This document shows, piece after piece, positions 1-9,366 of a stretch of 20,880 nt of DNA. Origin of the DNA: Coptodactyla brooksi (Eukaryota; Arthropoda; Insecta; Coleoptera; Scarabaeidae). A model generated the notes under the pieces. It did no database searches, had not been told where the DNA came from, and was given only the letters and a program-made list of their open reading frames with translations. Each line of letters opens with the position of its first letter. Positions within the stretch are counted from its first letter, which is position 1. The stretch covers positions 1-20,880 of the forward strand of contig JAWQRM010000628.1 of assembly GCA_033557675.1 (NCBI GenBank). Direction: 5' to 3'. Made by a program: the position numbers and the translations under genes.

Positions 1-403
1 ACTACTTTTAAAAATTGAGTAGTTATTAAATAATAGTTAAAAAATAGCCGCAACCAGGTCTGAGGTCGCTCAGAGAGATAGTAGCAGCGAAAGGGTTAAT
101 GCTCTTGGCAATGTGTCCCACAAGATACATGTGATTATTTTAACTACCCTCATGAGATCTTTTTTTAGTTTTTTTTTCTAGACATCCTTGAGTCATAAGG
201 GTCAAGTGGTATGAATATTATTTTGATATTAAAAAAAACATTCTGCTAAGTTAAGAGTTAAATTTCTTTCAAGATTCCTTCACAAACTACCCTGTTCCGC
301 TGCAGGTTCCCCTACTGTCAATAGTTTTTGAGCTGAACTTTGAATCATTCTGAACTGAATGTAACAATGATTTCATTTCAAATTATTTTTCATTGTTTTA
401 GCC
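1..403. other. AT-rich flank, no gene recognised
   Basis: I see no coding similarity here. The stretch is AT-rich with several T runs. A polypyrimidine tract ending in TTTTAG lies just before position 402 and resembles a splice acceptor in front of the Merlin relic. It may be the 5' flank or 5' non-coding part of that transposon, but I could not identify a terminal inverted repeat. Confidence 0.5.
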
Positions 404-1209
404 ATGGCTCAACAATGGCCCCAGCCCCAGCCGAAGTACTAAGCGCTCTTGAAACAATCTCTCGTGAACTTTAAATTTTCTAAGCTAAATGGAATCCTCG
501 CTCTTGATGCCCAACAATTTGATGCGTGGCTTGCCCATCGTGGCCTCTTGTAGATTGGTTCGCCGCTGCGGTTATTGCAACCCGTGCGCGCTCGCGAGGA
601 AAAACGGTCTTAATGGTGTCATCCGTTAACCAACTTCGATAACAGGTATGAGTGCAATAAGGTAGACCTACCAGTACAATGCTCCGTCTGTCCGCCGTTT
701 CTCGTACCTCCTCGATACGTTCTTTGAGAAACTGCACGGTGACCGTAAGATCCTTTTATACGTCACTATGTACCCAACTGCATCACAATACGACAAATGG
801 ATATGTAACTTGTTCATACGGTATTTCGTGAAGTACATTGGTAATGCGATCCTCCGCACGGGCGGAGCCGGGACGACTATCCAGATTAACGAGACGCTCA
901 TGAAGATGAAGTACAGCGTTGGGAGGCGAGTTCGGGAGGTATGGCTGGTTGGAGGCGTTCAGGATGGTACTAGGCTGGCATTCGTGGAGACAATCGTGCA
1001 CAGGACCCGCCCCGTTCTCGAGGATATAATTTTGAGACATGCGAGATCTGGAAGCGTCATCGTCAACGAAGAGTGGCGTGGCTACGATGGGATCACCAAC
1101 CTATACGCTATACGCATATGAAGGTAAATCACTCGCAACATTTTTTTAATCCCGTAAACGGTGTTCACCCAAAGGATCGAAGGTGTGTGGTCCGTTTTAA
1201 AATCGAAGC
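404..1209 (+). pseudogene. Merlin-type (IS1016/ISXO2-like) transposase relic
   Basis: This is a broken DDE transposase of the Merlin DNA-transposon superfamily, eukaryotic relatives of bacterial IS1016/IS1595. Pieces appear in family order: an N-terminal helix with ALDAQQFDAWLAHRGLL (about 500-550), a zinc-ribbon start RRCGYC (561-578), TFFEK (about 725), then an open stretch 768-1121 covering most of the DDE core. Motifs include GGAGTTIQINETLMKMKYSVG and SGSVIVNEEWRGYDGI, and in another frame VNHSQHFFNP and NGVHP (1120-1180). Family members normally carry Asp in the QIDE and SDEW-type motifs; here these read QINE and NEEW, so two catalytic acids appear lost. In-frame stops fall at 627-629 and 663-665, with frameshifts near 550 and 1118. 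It is certainly inactive. Terminal repeats and target duplications were not located, so the element boundaries are unknown. Confidence 0.85.
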
Positions 1210-1500
1210 TTAAGATACATAAAAGATTGGGGGGTGAACACTGAGCAGATAATATTCACAAGGCACGAATTCTAGTATCTTGTCACTTTGCACAGATTTT
1301 GCCACACACTATGATACTGTTCAGGCTTCTTGTTACTGAATAAATGATGAAGTGTTTACACATTTCTTTGTTACTAAATGAAGTAAAAGTTCAAACATTC
1401 AATTTTATGGTCCATGTTCTATTGATGTGTACTGTCAATAGAACTGTGAAGCCCTGCCCCCTTTCAAAAAGCCGCGCTCCCTATCCTCGTCCCTTTTTCG
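1210..1500. other. Non-coding gap between Merlin and LINE relics
   Basis: No recognisable coding similarity. It may contain the 3' end of the Merlin element and the upstream, unrecognisable part of the following reverse transcriptase. AATAAA occurs near 1338 but nothing shows that it is used. Confidence 0.4.
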
Positions 1501-1504
1501 GGCT

Positions 1505-2140
1505 GGTTCCCGACACCCTGTTTGAACCTTTAATTAATATTGCTGCGTACAGCATCCAATAGCTTTTATTCATACTGTACAGTATTTTTCGCCGATGGCA
1601 TCAAAATCTACTGCAACTCCCATCTCCAGATAAACAGCGTCTTGAAGAACCTCCCTAACCTGGGAGGTATGAGCAGGAAACTGGCAAATGAAATTAATCT
1701 TAGAAAAATGCGCAATTTTACATATAGGCTCAAACAAACCAAATGACCTCAACACAGCAGAAAAAAAAACAGTTACAGAAGAAAAATACCTTGCTACTAT
1801 AATTACTAGTGGTCTCAAATGAATGTCCCCAGCTCCTTCATATACCTCATCAAAAAGTTTTCAGTGACAAATCAACTTTAACAATAACTAAAATCTATGT
1901 CTTACTTAAGAGTATAGCTGGAGTTCTCACAGTGCGTGGAGTCCTTACTTTGCCAAGGGTATCGAGGTTCTAGACTCCAAAAACGGGCGATGAAAATTAT
2001 TGCTGAAACATGCACCCCCTATGAGGAGAGTTTAGAGATTCAACATCACAACTCTAAAAGTAAGACAGACACAGGAAGACTTTTGAAAATTGAAAAGACT
2101 ACAGGCAGTACGGCTCGCCAACTTAACCGTAGCAGGTGAT
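1505..2140 (+). pseudogene. Non-LTR retrotransposon reverse transcriptase relic (CR1/L2-like)
   Basis: This is the palm-to-thumb part of a LINE reverse transcriptase, the enzyme that copies element RNA at a nicked target. In order: a degraded VPQGS-type motif read as VPDTLFEPLI (about 1507-1540); the catalytic FADD box read as FADGIKIYC (1588-1614), with the second Asp lost; the WQMKLILEKCAILHIGSN stretch (1682-1735); EEKYLATIITSGLK (about 1777-1818) where the family has EEKDLGV; then AWSPYFAKGIEVLDS (1934-1978) and RFNITTLK (2036-2059). From 1679 on, all these lie in one frame, interrupted by stops at 1819 and elsewhere; a frameshift near 1678 separates them from the FADG box. The endonuclease domain and ORF1 are absent, so this is a 5'-truncated or eroded copy. 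The clade (CR1, L2 or a relative) is inferred from motif style. Confidence 0.8.
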
Positions 2141-2149
2141 AGTTATACC

Positions 2150-2562
2150 CTGGCCTGACTGTAAATAAATTAATCAAAAATGCTTTTATTTAGCCTTTAT
2201 AAAAAACAACAAATTAATTCAAATGGATTGTGCTGGGTCATCATGAATGAGTAAAACTTGGCCATTTCCAGTTAAATCGTCTCAGTTCACACTCTTCTTC
2301 TTTTTTAGTTGTGGGCTTCACGGCTTGGACATACCCGGACTTATCCCATGTGTTTAAGCACCTACGAATGATAAATTACGCTTTAAATTTATATAAACTG
2401 CAATCTTTATGGCAGATAAATAAAAACAGATCAACCATTACTTCACATATTTGCACTACAATATGGGGTGAAAAGTCTCAGGACTCGCCAGTAACTTTCA
2501 ACTAACCTGTAAAAGTTCCATGACATGTCGACTATTTATTTACATGTTGTGGTCATGTAAGT
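2150..2562. other. Unassigned AT-rich stretch
   Basis: The beginning is probably the 3' tail of the LINE relic. A 64-codon open stretch at 2311-2505 resembles no family I know and is best taken as chance. Just before the hairpin region, TTACATG and CATGTAA form a short inverted repeat at about 2540-2560. Confidence 0.4.
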
Positions 2563-2597
2563 GACGCATATTTCGCCGACCATGTCAGCATCATCAG
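2563..2597 (-). ncRNA. Hammerhead-ribozyme-like core (candidate)
   Basis: Read on the minus strand, the stretch has the hammerhead box CUGAUGA (plus-strand 2591-2597), one unpaired U, a six-pair stem II GCUGAC/GUCGGC (one G-U pair) closed by the loop AUG, then GAAA (plus-strand 2571-2574) and a downstream GUC (plus-strand 2563-2565) where cleavage would be expected. Hammerheads with a short stem III and an extra base after CUGAUGA are known from Penelope-like retroelements, and this layout resembles them. Stem I is poor: the bases next to CUGAUGA do not pair well with those after GUC. I therefore call it a candidate or decayed motif, not a working ribozyme. Confidence 0.35.
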
Positions 2598-2644
2598 AAG
2601 CAACGGAGGCAAAACAATTTTGCCTTCGTCACTTCTGATGATGC
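2588..2644. repeat. 57-bp inverted repeat (27-nt arms, 3-nt loop)
   Basis: The left arm (2588-2614) and right arm (2618-2644) match at 24 of 27 positions when one is reverse-complemented, with the loop CAA. Each arm carries a copy of CTGATGATGC at its outer end, so the hairpin places two hammerhead-type CUGAUGA boxes in opposite orientation. Only the minus-strand copy is followed by a matching stem and GAAA. It may be a head-to-head terminal structure of a retroelement such as a Penelope-like element; that assignment is inference. Confidence 0.75.
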
Positions 2645-3231
2645 CGAATGATTGATGGTTTAACAAGTTTACAAGTGGTCGTATAAACGCCGATGGCACA
2701 GAATAAAGACACATATAGATTAAAAACACATTTGCGGGAACAGTACGTGCATTACTTGGCGCAGGCAAAATCAGCCATGCATTGAGAGAAGCTCAGCGGC
2801 GTCGGCATTTCTGTTTTTCATCCCTGTAGCTGAGTTCAGTGACGTGGTGTTGAAATTTCCTATAAAATGTAATAACATTAATAATAAATGTATTGTTTTG
2901 TGTTTTGAGTAATTATATATTACAAAGAATAAACGAAAGACTGGAGTTTGTTTTATCTAAAACTACATAATTTGTAATTACCTGCGGAACTCTCCCTAGG
3001 AAATTTTGTAATATATTACGCGATATTAACAATTAATTTAAAACATATTTTTGTATATAATAATAAAGTGTCTTTCTTAAGTCACAATTTATAATAGCTA
3101 CAAGATAGTATAATCTATAATTAGCCACAGAAGCCCTTTAAATTTGGCAACACCCTTAAGAAACTTTACTTACTTACTATAAAGCCATACTTTATAGATT
3201 TTCAGCCAGAAATTATTTTTGTTCTACACAG
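2645..3231. other. Unassigned stretch before the P-element relic
   Basis: No coding similarity recognised. The minus strand is open at 2553-2768 but that translation matches nothing I know and overlaps the hairpin. The far end (up to the AG at 3230-3231, preceded by TTTTTGTTCTACAC) looks like the 3' end of an intron of the P element, so the missing first half of its THAP domain could lie here or further upstream; I could not find it. Confidence 0.4.
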
Positions 3232-3452
3232 ATATGGTTATTAGAATGTGGACAAGAAGATTTACAAATTAAGATTTATCAGTTGAGCAGCTATAGATCA
3301 TGTTCTACTCATTTTGAAGATAAAATGTACGTGAACCATTTAAAAAATCGGTTCTTACCAAAAGCTGTACTAAACAATATTTATCTCAATGGCAGGGTCG
3401 AGCAGAAACATACAATGTGACCACAATTATGCCCTGAAATTTGATAATGCTG
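3232..3452 (+). pseudogene. P element relic: THAP zinc-finger exon (C-terminal half)
   Basis: This exon encodes the second half of a THAP domain, the C2CH zinc-coordinating DNA-binding domain at the N terminus of P-element transposases and THAP9. After the acceptor ACACAG the translation shows WLLECG, then SCSTHFED with the Cys-x2-His pair of the zinc site, and FLPKAVLN, which corresponds to the L-x3-AVP end of the domain. A GTAAGT donor at 3453 closes the exon. The frame hits a stop (TGA) at about 3417 before the donor. The first CxxC half is missing. Together with the transposase pieces at 4.3-5.8 kb it forms one P-type transposon copy. Confidence 0.75.
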
Positions 3453-4315
3453 GTAAGTTACTTCTTCAGAACATGTGATTTAAAATTAGGGCTATGGGGC
3501 TGATATTATATTGGCGTAGTACTGCGGGGATTTCAGCTAAATTCAATATAAATAGCTTATAAGAGGATTTTTTCTCTAAATATACATTTGTTTTTCAAAT
3601 TAGGTGTTATTTGTCTGTAGTTAAGACTTTAAGCCTGGACTGTTAAAAGTCACTTCTTAAAAATTCTTTATTCCATATTTGGCAGGTAGAATAATAAATA
3701 TGGGTTTTTACAATCCCAACCCCATATTTTACTTTTATTTCTTTATTACACTACCAGCTGTTTAGACAACAGTCATAAACCTTTAAAATCCCTCATCTCT
3801 ACCTACTTTTTAAAAGATAAATTTTCCTAATATAGGTAAACATAACATTAATTTTTTAATTTTAATCATTTAAAATCAATGATTAAAACTAGAAATATCG
3901 GTTTTGTTAATTGATCAAAGACTTTAAAGGTCTTTCAGCCCCAATTAGAAATAATGTTGCAATAATAATAAACAAACCACTTTTTTAAATAAGTTCGAAA
4001 AAAGACAATTGCAGCAAACCTCCTAATAAAATTAGGATTCTTAAAAATATTATATTAGAAGAATCACACACAATAACCTTTTCGTCTCTGTGACCACCTC
4101 TATGTTCCAGTCAAACAAATAGCAGTTTATCATATGGGACACCACAGAAAGATAAATTGAGGAATTCAATAAGGTCCCTGAGAAATGAAAACATGCAATT
4201 AAAAAATAAAAATTAAAAGTTTGAATAAGCTTTGGAGAAAACCAAGAATGACACAATCAATAACATTTCCAGCCTATAATACATGTGATTAACACACAAG
4301 TTCTGTCCATCTCAG
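3453..4315 (+). other. Putative P-element intron, AT-rich
   Basis: The interval runs from a GTAAGT donor to a CTCAG acceptor in front of the transposase core, so it is probably intron or eroded coding sequence. It holds two short hairpins: AAATATGGG with a matching CCCATATTT at about 3697-3730, and TTTTAATCAT/ATGATTAAAA at about 3860-3890. A minus-strand open stretch at 4050-4256 matches nothing known. Confidence 0.45.
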
Positions 4316-5060
4316 AAACTTGCTACTTTCATAAACACTCAAGTCAGCCAAGCTCAAAAACATCCCAAAGGACGTATATATTCTTGGGAATTTAAGAATG
4401 AATGCCTCACCATGTATTTTACATGCCCAAAATTATACAAAAAAAAATAATGAAACAATTCTGTTTGTCAACTCAAACAACGTTGCTAAAACTCGTTTGA
4501 AAATTAGAAATAAAGCCAGGAATAGAAAGCCCGGAATTATTTAAAATGTTAGAAATTAAGATACATAATTTTTCCGATGAAGATAAGCTCTGTGTATTGT
4601 GTGTTGATGAAATGAGCTTTAAAGCCAATAGTCATTGTGACATAGGGGCATATGTCATTATTGGTATGGAAGATGACAGTAGCGGCACAAAACTGTTCAA
4701 ACCAGCTTTAGTGTTACCATTTTTATAATAAGAGGCATAATAAATAGGTCGAGCCGACCGATTTGTTATAATTCTTATCAATCGTGTTGTTGTCCAGCTA
4801 GGAAATTAAAATTAAATATTTTTAATTTAATTATTAGATTAAAAGAGATAGAATTACAAGTTTGTGTTGTAGTAAGTGACATGGGGTCAAATAACATTCG
4901 CTTAATTAAGTTATTGCAAGTTACTTCGAAGAAGCCTTATTTTACAGTTAATATTCAAAAGATAATATATATGTTTGATACTCCTCACTTGATTAAAACT
5001 ATGAGAAATAATGTCAAAAAAGATAAATTCGTTAAAAAAGGTGAACAAGAAATATGTTGA
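4316..5060 (+). pseudogene. P element relic: transposase core, RNase H-like part
   Basis: This is the core of a P-element/THAP9-type transposase, which cuts and joins DNA using an RNase H-like fold and GTP. Family motifs in order: YSWEFKNECLTMYFTCPKLY (4379-4438), TTLLKLV (about 4479-4499), CVLCVDEMSFKAN (4591-4629) holding the first catalytic Asp, IIGMEDD (about 4658-4678), CVVVSDMGSNN (about 4864-4896) holding the second Asp, then SKKPYFTVN and FDTPHLIKTMRNNV (about 4975-5017). The reading frame is open at 4546-4728 and again around 4850-5057, with stops at about 4500 and 4726 and a frameshift between them. Motif conservation is high for so damaged a copy. No terminal 31-bp-type inverted repeats were found. 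Confidence 0.88.
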
Positions 5061-5084
5061 AGATTTTTATACCATGCTAAAAAA

Positions 5085-5777
5085 TACGTCCCAAGAGGTG
5101 CTCCGAAATTAACTAATTCACATATATATCTAAACAATTTCGAAAAAAAAGTAAAATTTACAATTCAAGTCTTCAGTCTTGCTGTAGCAGCAGGCTCGAG
5201 TTTGTACATAAGATTTGGAGTAATGCACGAGAGCGGTCTGGCAACAGTTGAATTTTTTGAGATGAACAATATACATTATTTGACATTTTAAATTTCTCTA
5301 CAATATCAAATACAAAACAATTTAGAGAGCTTTTAAAGGAGAACAATATCAACTTGATTTTATAAAACAATGTTACTAATAGAATAAAATTTTTGAATTG
5401 TATCAAAAATACAATAATTGGGTTGATACAGTTGTGAGATTGTTGGTTAAGTGACAAATATAATTTTCTTTTCACAAGAAGGCTGAACCAAGATGGTCTT
5501 AATTTTTTTTTTTTTTTTGGCTCCATCCGCCAACAAAATGGAAATTATATCAACCCTACCCCCATCCAATTTCACGGGTCTTACAAACAACTTTTGTGTG
5601 TAAAACTGTTTCATTCAGGTACAGAAAATTGTGAAGGTGACTCTGATAGCAGGCTAATTAAGTTGATTAACATTCAAAATGACATCAGTGGTTGTGATAC
5701 TATTGCGTATTCTTCCCTAGCTGATAATGAATCAACTATGTTTAAGAGTTGGAGGATACAAATATTTTTGTTATTTT
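5085..5777 (+). pseudogene. P element relic: transposase C-terminal part
   Basis: This continues the P transposase. The pieces are NSHIYLNNFEKKVKF and QVFSLAVAAG (about 5117-5193), matching the family's KMKV-type and Q-V-F-S motifs; GLATVEFFEMNN (about 5236-5271); TRRLNQDGL (about 5475-5500); then, after a run of 16 T, SIRQQNGNY, NPTPIQF and an open stretch at 5594-5779 with GTENCEGDSD. In relatives the LNQD motif is followed directly by LENFFG, so the T run sits where the Glu-bearing motif should be and has erased it. Frameshifts occur near 5280 and 5500. The relic ends at about 5777; the element's 3' end was not located. Confidence 0.85.
5503..5518. repeat. 16-base T run inside the P transposase
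   Basis: An uninterrupted T homopolymer replaces the conserved Glu-Asn region of the P-transposase LNQD-LENFFG motif. Polymerase slippage on a TTTTTT stretch is the simplest explanation. The length makes it prone to sequencing error. Confidence 0.8.
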
Positions 5778-5779
5778 AA

Positions 5780-5990
5780 AATTTTATATCATTCATTACA
5801 ACCCTTGAAAGTATATATTAAAATAAGTTTGAAGAACTTGCTGTACACGGTAGTATTATAAAATGTTAGGACATGATTATTTTATACATTGACGTTTATT
5901 AATACAAATCTTAAATAAGTGGTTTCACAAAATAATAATTATAATTTTGGCAAGTTATATATAACTTATATATAATTTAAGTATTATATA
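5780..5990. other. AT-rich spacer
   Basis: No coding similarity. Close to the MITE the sequence becomes TATA-rich (AGTTATATATAACTT at about 5953), a likely preferred insertion target. Confidence 0.5.
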
Positions 5991-6533
5991 TACAGGGTGA
6001 TTTATACCACGAGACGAAAAATGAAAATCCATGTTTATTATTCAGTTTTAAGCATAAAATATAAATAATTTTTTTTCCGATCGGGCTTCGTTTTTGAAAT
6101 ATGAAGGCAAGTTTTCGTATTTAACGTTGTTTGTCCTAAAAGTAATAGCAAGCCATGGAAATCCCTTGATAAGAAATAATTGCTTTCTAGTTGTGACAGT
6201 TGAAGAATATGCAGCTATTATTTTTGTTTACGGGTTTTGCAACGGTAGTACTTTATTCTTCATTACTGAACTGCATTTGTATTATTTTTTTAACAATCAC
6301 AAACAATCAAATAATCTGACAACTGTCATAACTAGAAAGCTATTATTTTTTATCAAACGATTTCCATGGCTTGCTATTACTTTTAGGACAAATAATGTTA
6401 AATACCAAAAATTCTTTCCTTCATATTTCAAAAACGAAGCCTGATCGGAAAAAAAATATTTGTATTTTATGCTTAAAACTTAATAATAAACATGGATTTT
6501 CATTTTTCGCCTCGTGGTATAAATCACCCTGTA
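5991..6533. mobile_element. 543-bp foldback MITE with ~210-bp terminal inverted repeats
   Basis: The left arm (5991-6202) and right arm (6320-6533) are near-perfect reverse complements, differing at scattered sites and small indels, around a 117-bp unpaired middle. The tips read TACAGGGTGATTTATACCAC. Because both sides continue in TATA, the target duplication is either TA (element TACAGGG...CCCTGTA) or TATA (element CAGGGTG...CACCCTG). The two open stretches inside are by-products of the palindrome and encode nothing recognisable. Long arms with no transposase mark it as a non-autonomous foldback element mobilised in trans; a TA target would suit Tc1/mariner-type machinery, but the superfamily is not decided by what I can see. 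Confidence 0.9.
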
Positions 6534-6535
6534 TA

Positions 6536-6660
6536 ACTATTATATATAACTTATACTATTATTATATATTATATTATTACTTATTAATAATATACAAATA
6601 ATATATTAATAGTATAATATTATATATTATATTAAATATATTATACTTAAATTAATACAC
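6536..6660. repeat. AT-only palindromic low-complexity tract
   Basis: The tract is almost pure A/T, built from TATAT and ATTATTA blocks, with an imperfect inverted repeat (TTATACTATTA near 6550 against TTAATAGTATAA near 6605). It directly abuts the MITE and, with the TATA-rich left flank, suggests the MITE landed in a TA-repeat tract. Confidence 0.6.
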
Positions 6661-7652
6661 AATATATTTCGTGATTTTTTCCTTGAATACTGTTTAAGAG
6701 TTAAAAATAATTAGTTATTAACACTGCTTTTGGTAGGAATGTCAATCATTTCGACTTAACACTCAAATTATGCTGAAAGGTTATGTTATTAATACTACAC
6801 AGATATTATTTCAATTATTTGCCAGGTTGGGTTTTACTGATGTTAACATATTACTCTGTAGAATATGTCCTAAATTATAGAAGACGGATCTAGAGGCCTC
6901 ATAAATTGTAAATATGAACCTGAGCTTCTCCTCTGAAGGCATGGCTCAAGGTCAATGAATTTGTCCGCAAAACATCAAAGGCGGCATCAACAAGTTTACA
7001 TTCTGTGTCTCTCTTTATTCTGTGCCGATGGTGTTGCATGTTCTGGACATCCAATTAAGGGGATCATACAGGGTGACGAGTCAAAAGAATCGGTTTTTTT
7101 CTATTTATTTATTTCAGTAGGTATACATCTCAGGCATATGTCCACAAAGTTGAAAATTAAAAAGTTAAGGGAGTTACAGCAGTTCTTGTAAAGGGGCGTC
7201 TGCATCGCGTAATGTTTATATATACTTTTAACGGTCTTCAGGCCTCTGTAGCATTTTTCATTCTTATTTGTACAGAAGTTTAGAAGTTGGGTGGTAAGCA
7301 ACCACCGTTAATTTCAGTCGACTTTCGCCAATTATACGTTTCGCATGGTATAGATCGCTTCGTACTGTGTTTTTACATTATCCTGAATAAATAAAAGAGA
7401 ACAAAGGGTTCATCTTTCCATGTGTTCATCTGCACCGCAATGGTCTAATTTCATTGGTCGTCCCTTCTCCAATTCAGTCTTCAAAGTGGAGAGCGGCATG
7501 AGCTTAATTTACAGTTTCTAAATTGTGTTGCGCAGAATCGGAGGGTTCTGTTTCCGTGTTCTGGGTGCCTTAGTTTGTTGTTATATACATATTTGTATTA
7601 TCGCTTAGTATAACCTGCGTGATACCGCGCGGACTCCCGTTTATATTATATC
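6661..7652. other. No recognised gene; probable 5' region of the MULE
   Basis: No coding similarity in 6661-7400. At 7072-7081 the ten bases TACAGGGTGA repeat the tip of the foldback MITE, but no partner end or arm follows. From about 7400 the sequence is less AT-rich, contains ATTGGTCG (a CCAAT-type word on the other strand at about 7454) and leads into the MULE start codon; it could be that element's leader, which is inference only. Confidence 0.4.
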
Positions 7653-8660
7653 ATGGAAAGAAAAGGAAAAAGGCACGAATCTGGAGAAAGAACGCAGAGA
7701 GGTGATAGAAAGAGACGTAAATCATGTCAAATAAATCAATACGAAATAGAGAAGGCAGATCCAAATATCAGTATGACGTCAAGAAAACTTAGTTCAGGTA
7801 GTTCAGGCGAAAGTAATATTATTATTAATCATAATGTTGGCTGTAGGCCTATTAAGTTCATTACTGGTTTTTCATTTATAAAGAAATGTATGATATGTAG
7901 AGAATGTGGAGGTGATGTGCAGATTCTTGAAAGCAGTAGATGAGGACTAGGATTCAAAATCATTATAAAATATCGTGCATGCCAAAAGAAATTAATTCAT
8001 GTCCGTTAATAAATAATGCTTACAAGGTGAATCGCCAATTTATTTTTGCAATGCGATTACTTGAAATTGGATTATCTGGAGCAGAGAAGTTTTGTACGTT
8101 TATGGATTTGCCGCGTCCAACTTTCAAATCATTTTATTCTATCATATTTCAAATTCTCGATGCCACGGAGAGCATATAAAATTTATCAATAAAGAAAGCC
8201 GGCGAATTTAAAATAAGAATGACGAACAAGAAGTGTGAAAATATGAATGGGTTGACCATTTCAGGCGATGGTACTTGGCGCAAACGTGGTTTTAGTTCGT
8301 AAGACACATTTACCAAAATATGAAACAGCGTGAAACATGAAAAGAATTGCGAAGCCAATCACACTGGGGTTCTGCAGGTAAAATGGAACCTGATGCCATG
8401 GTAGAATTTTTTTCAAGAGCTGAAGAACTACACAGCAAAAAAATATATTAATTATACATTTCGATTCCAAAACATATAAGAAAATTGTTAAGCAGATTTC
8501 GGCCGATGTGAATAAAAAAGAGTGCGTAAATCATGTGGAAACACATATGGAAGGTAGTGGTAAATTGAAGGTAAGGGTAAATTAACTGCAACAACAAAGG
8601 TGAATTAATGGATACTGATGAACTTTTATGTGGCCCAGGGATTACTGAATACCCAGCTGT
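7653..8660 (+). pseudogene. Mutator-like (MULE) transposase relic
   Basis: This relic matches the arthropod Mutator-like transposase family that begins with a basic region and a CxxC zinc-binding patch. The ATG at 7653 opens a Lys/Arg-rich N terminus, followed by FITGFSFIKKCMICRECGG (about 7857-7915). After a stop at 7941 comes INSCPLINNAYKVNRQF and GLSGAEKFCTFMDLPRP (about 7992-8120), then NGLTISGDGTWRKRGFSS (8246-8299) with the catalytic Asp in GDGTW. After a large deletion, KMEPDAMVEFFSRAEELH (about 8381-8434), DSKTYKKIV (8463-8490) and ECVNHVE (8522-8542) follow. GKLTATTK (about 8575-8600) is joined directly to a C-terminal-type LLCGPGI (about 8620-8645), so the central-to-C-terminal part is deleted. 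Several stops and frameshifts show that it is dead. Confidence 0.82.
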
Positions 8661-9366
8661 GCGTGAGTCAGTTTTTTATTTCTAAGTATTAGTAATCCAA
8701 TAATGAAACTTTAAACGCAATGTTCTCGAAATGACATTTTTCAACTTCGTTGACAGCAAATCAAGAAAACTAGCAATCTAATTGACTTCGTTAGAGTAGA
8801 ATTTTGTCAAGAAAACCTTTTTTCGCAGGACGTAACCATTTTTTGATTGATAAATCTGATTTAATTTTATTTTCACATACATTTTTCATGCAAAAAATGT
8901 GTGAAATTGCAAATTATTTTTTCAGAAGTCCGCCATTTTCTTATTTTTCAAAATTCTTAAATTTCCCTACGTTGCAATAGACAAATATGTAGTTTCTACA
9001 TTTCTTTAGTTTTTTTGTTTCAGATAAAGTACATGGCCCATTTACTGTCAACGTTACAACGCTGCTTTTTCTAACATAGCGATTTTGATCTGTTGTAGAC
9101 CACTTTTGACATCATTTTGTCACATAAACTAAATTTTTATATATTCTACAAGACTTATATTTTATGTATACAAAACATAACATTTTGGTATCAAACTGTT
9201 TCCTTGCAAAAAAATTCGGAAAAATACCTGTTTTTCAAGCCGTTAGCCTGTACGATCCCCTTACGACAACTGCAGACAACATCAAAAAACTCCAGTGTAG
9301 TGTATTGAATGAAGTGAAAATAGGGAAGATTGCCAACATCGTAGAGATATTAACAAAATGAGCGAG
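8661..9366. other. Unassigned AT-rich stretch
   Basis: No convincing coding similarity. It may include the 3' non-coding end of the MULE. An open stretch at 9117-9361 in two frames matches nothing known. The last bases lead into the mariner relic. Confidence 0.4.

Noticed and set aside
480..737. Minus-strand open stretch of 85 codons over the Merlin N-terminal region
   Set aside because: The plus strand carries recognisable Merlin motifs in order (RRCGYC, TFFEK); the minus-strand translation resembles nothing.
2633..2660. A second hammerhead core on the plus strand at the other CTGATGA box
   Set aside because: After CTGATGATGCC there is no closing stem followed by GAAA; only the minus-strand box has one.
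5173..5526. 117-codon minus-strand open stretch
   Set aside because: It lies antisense to P-transposase motifs and includes a poly-Lys run produced only by the T homopolymer.
6094..6444. 116-codon open stretch inside the foldback MITE
   Set aside because: It is made by the inverted arms and spacer, starts and ends within the palindrome, and has no protein-family resemblance.
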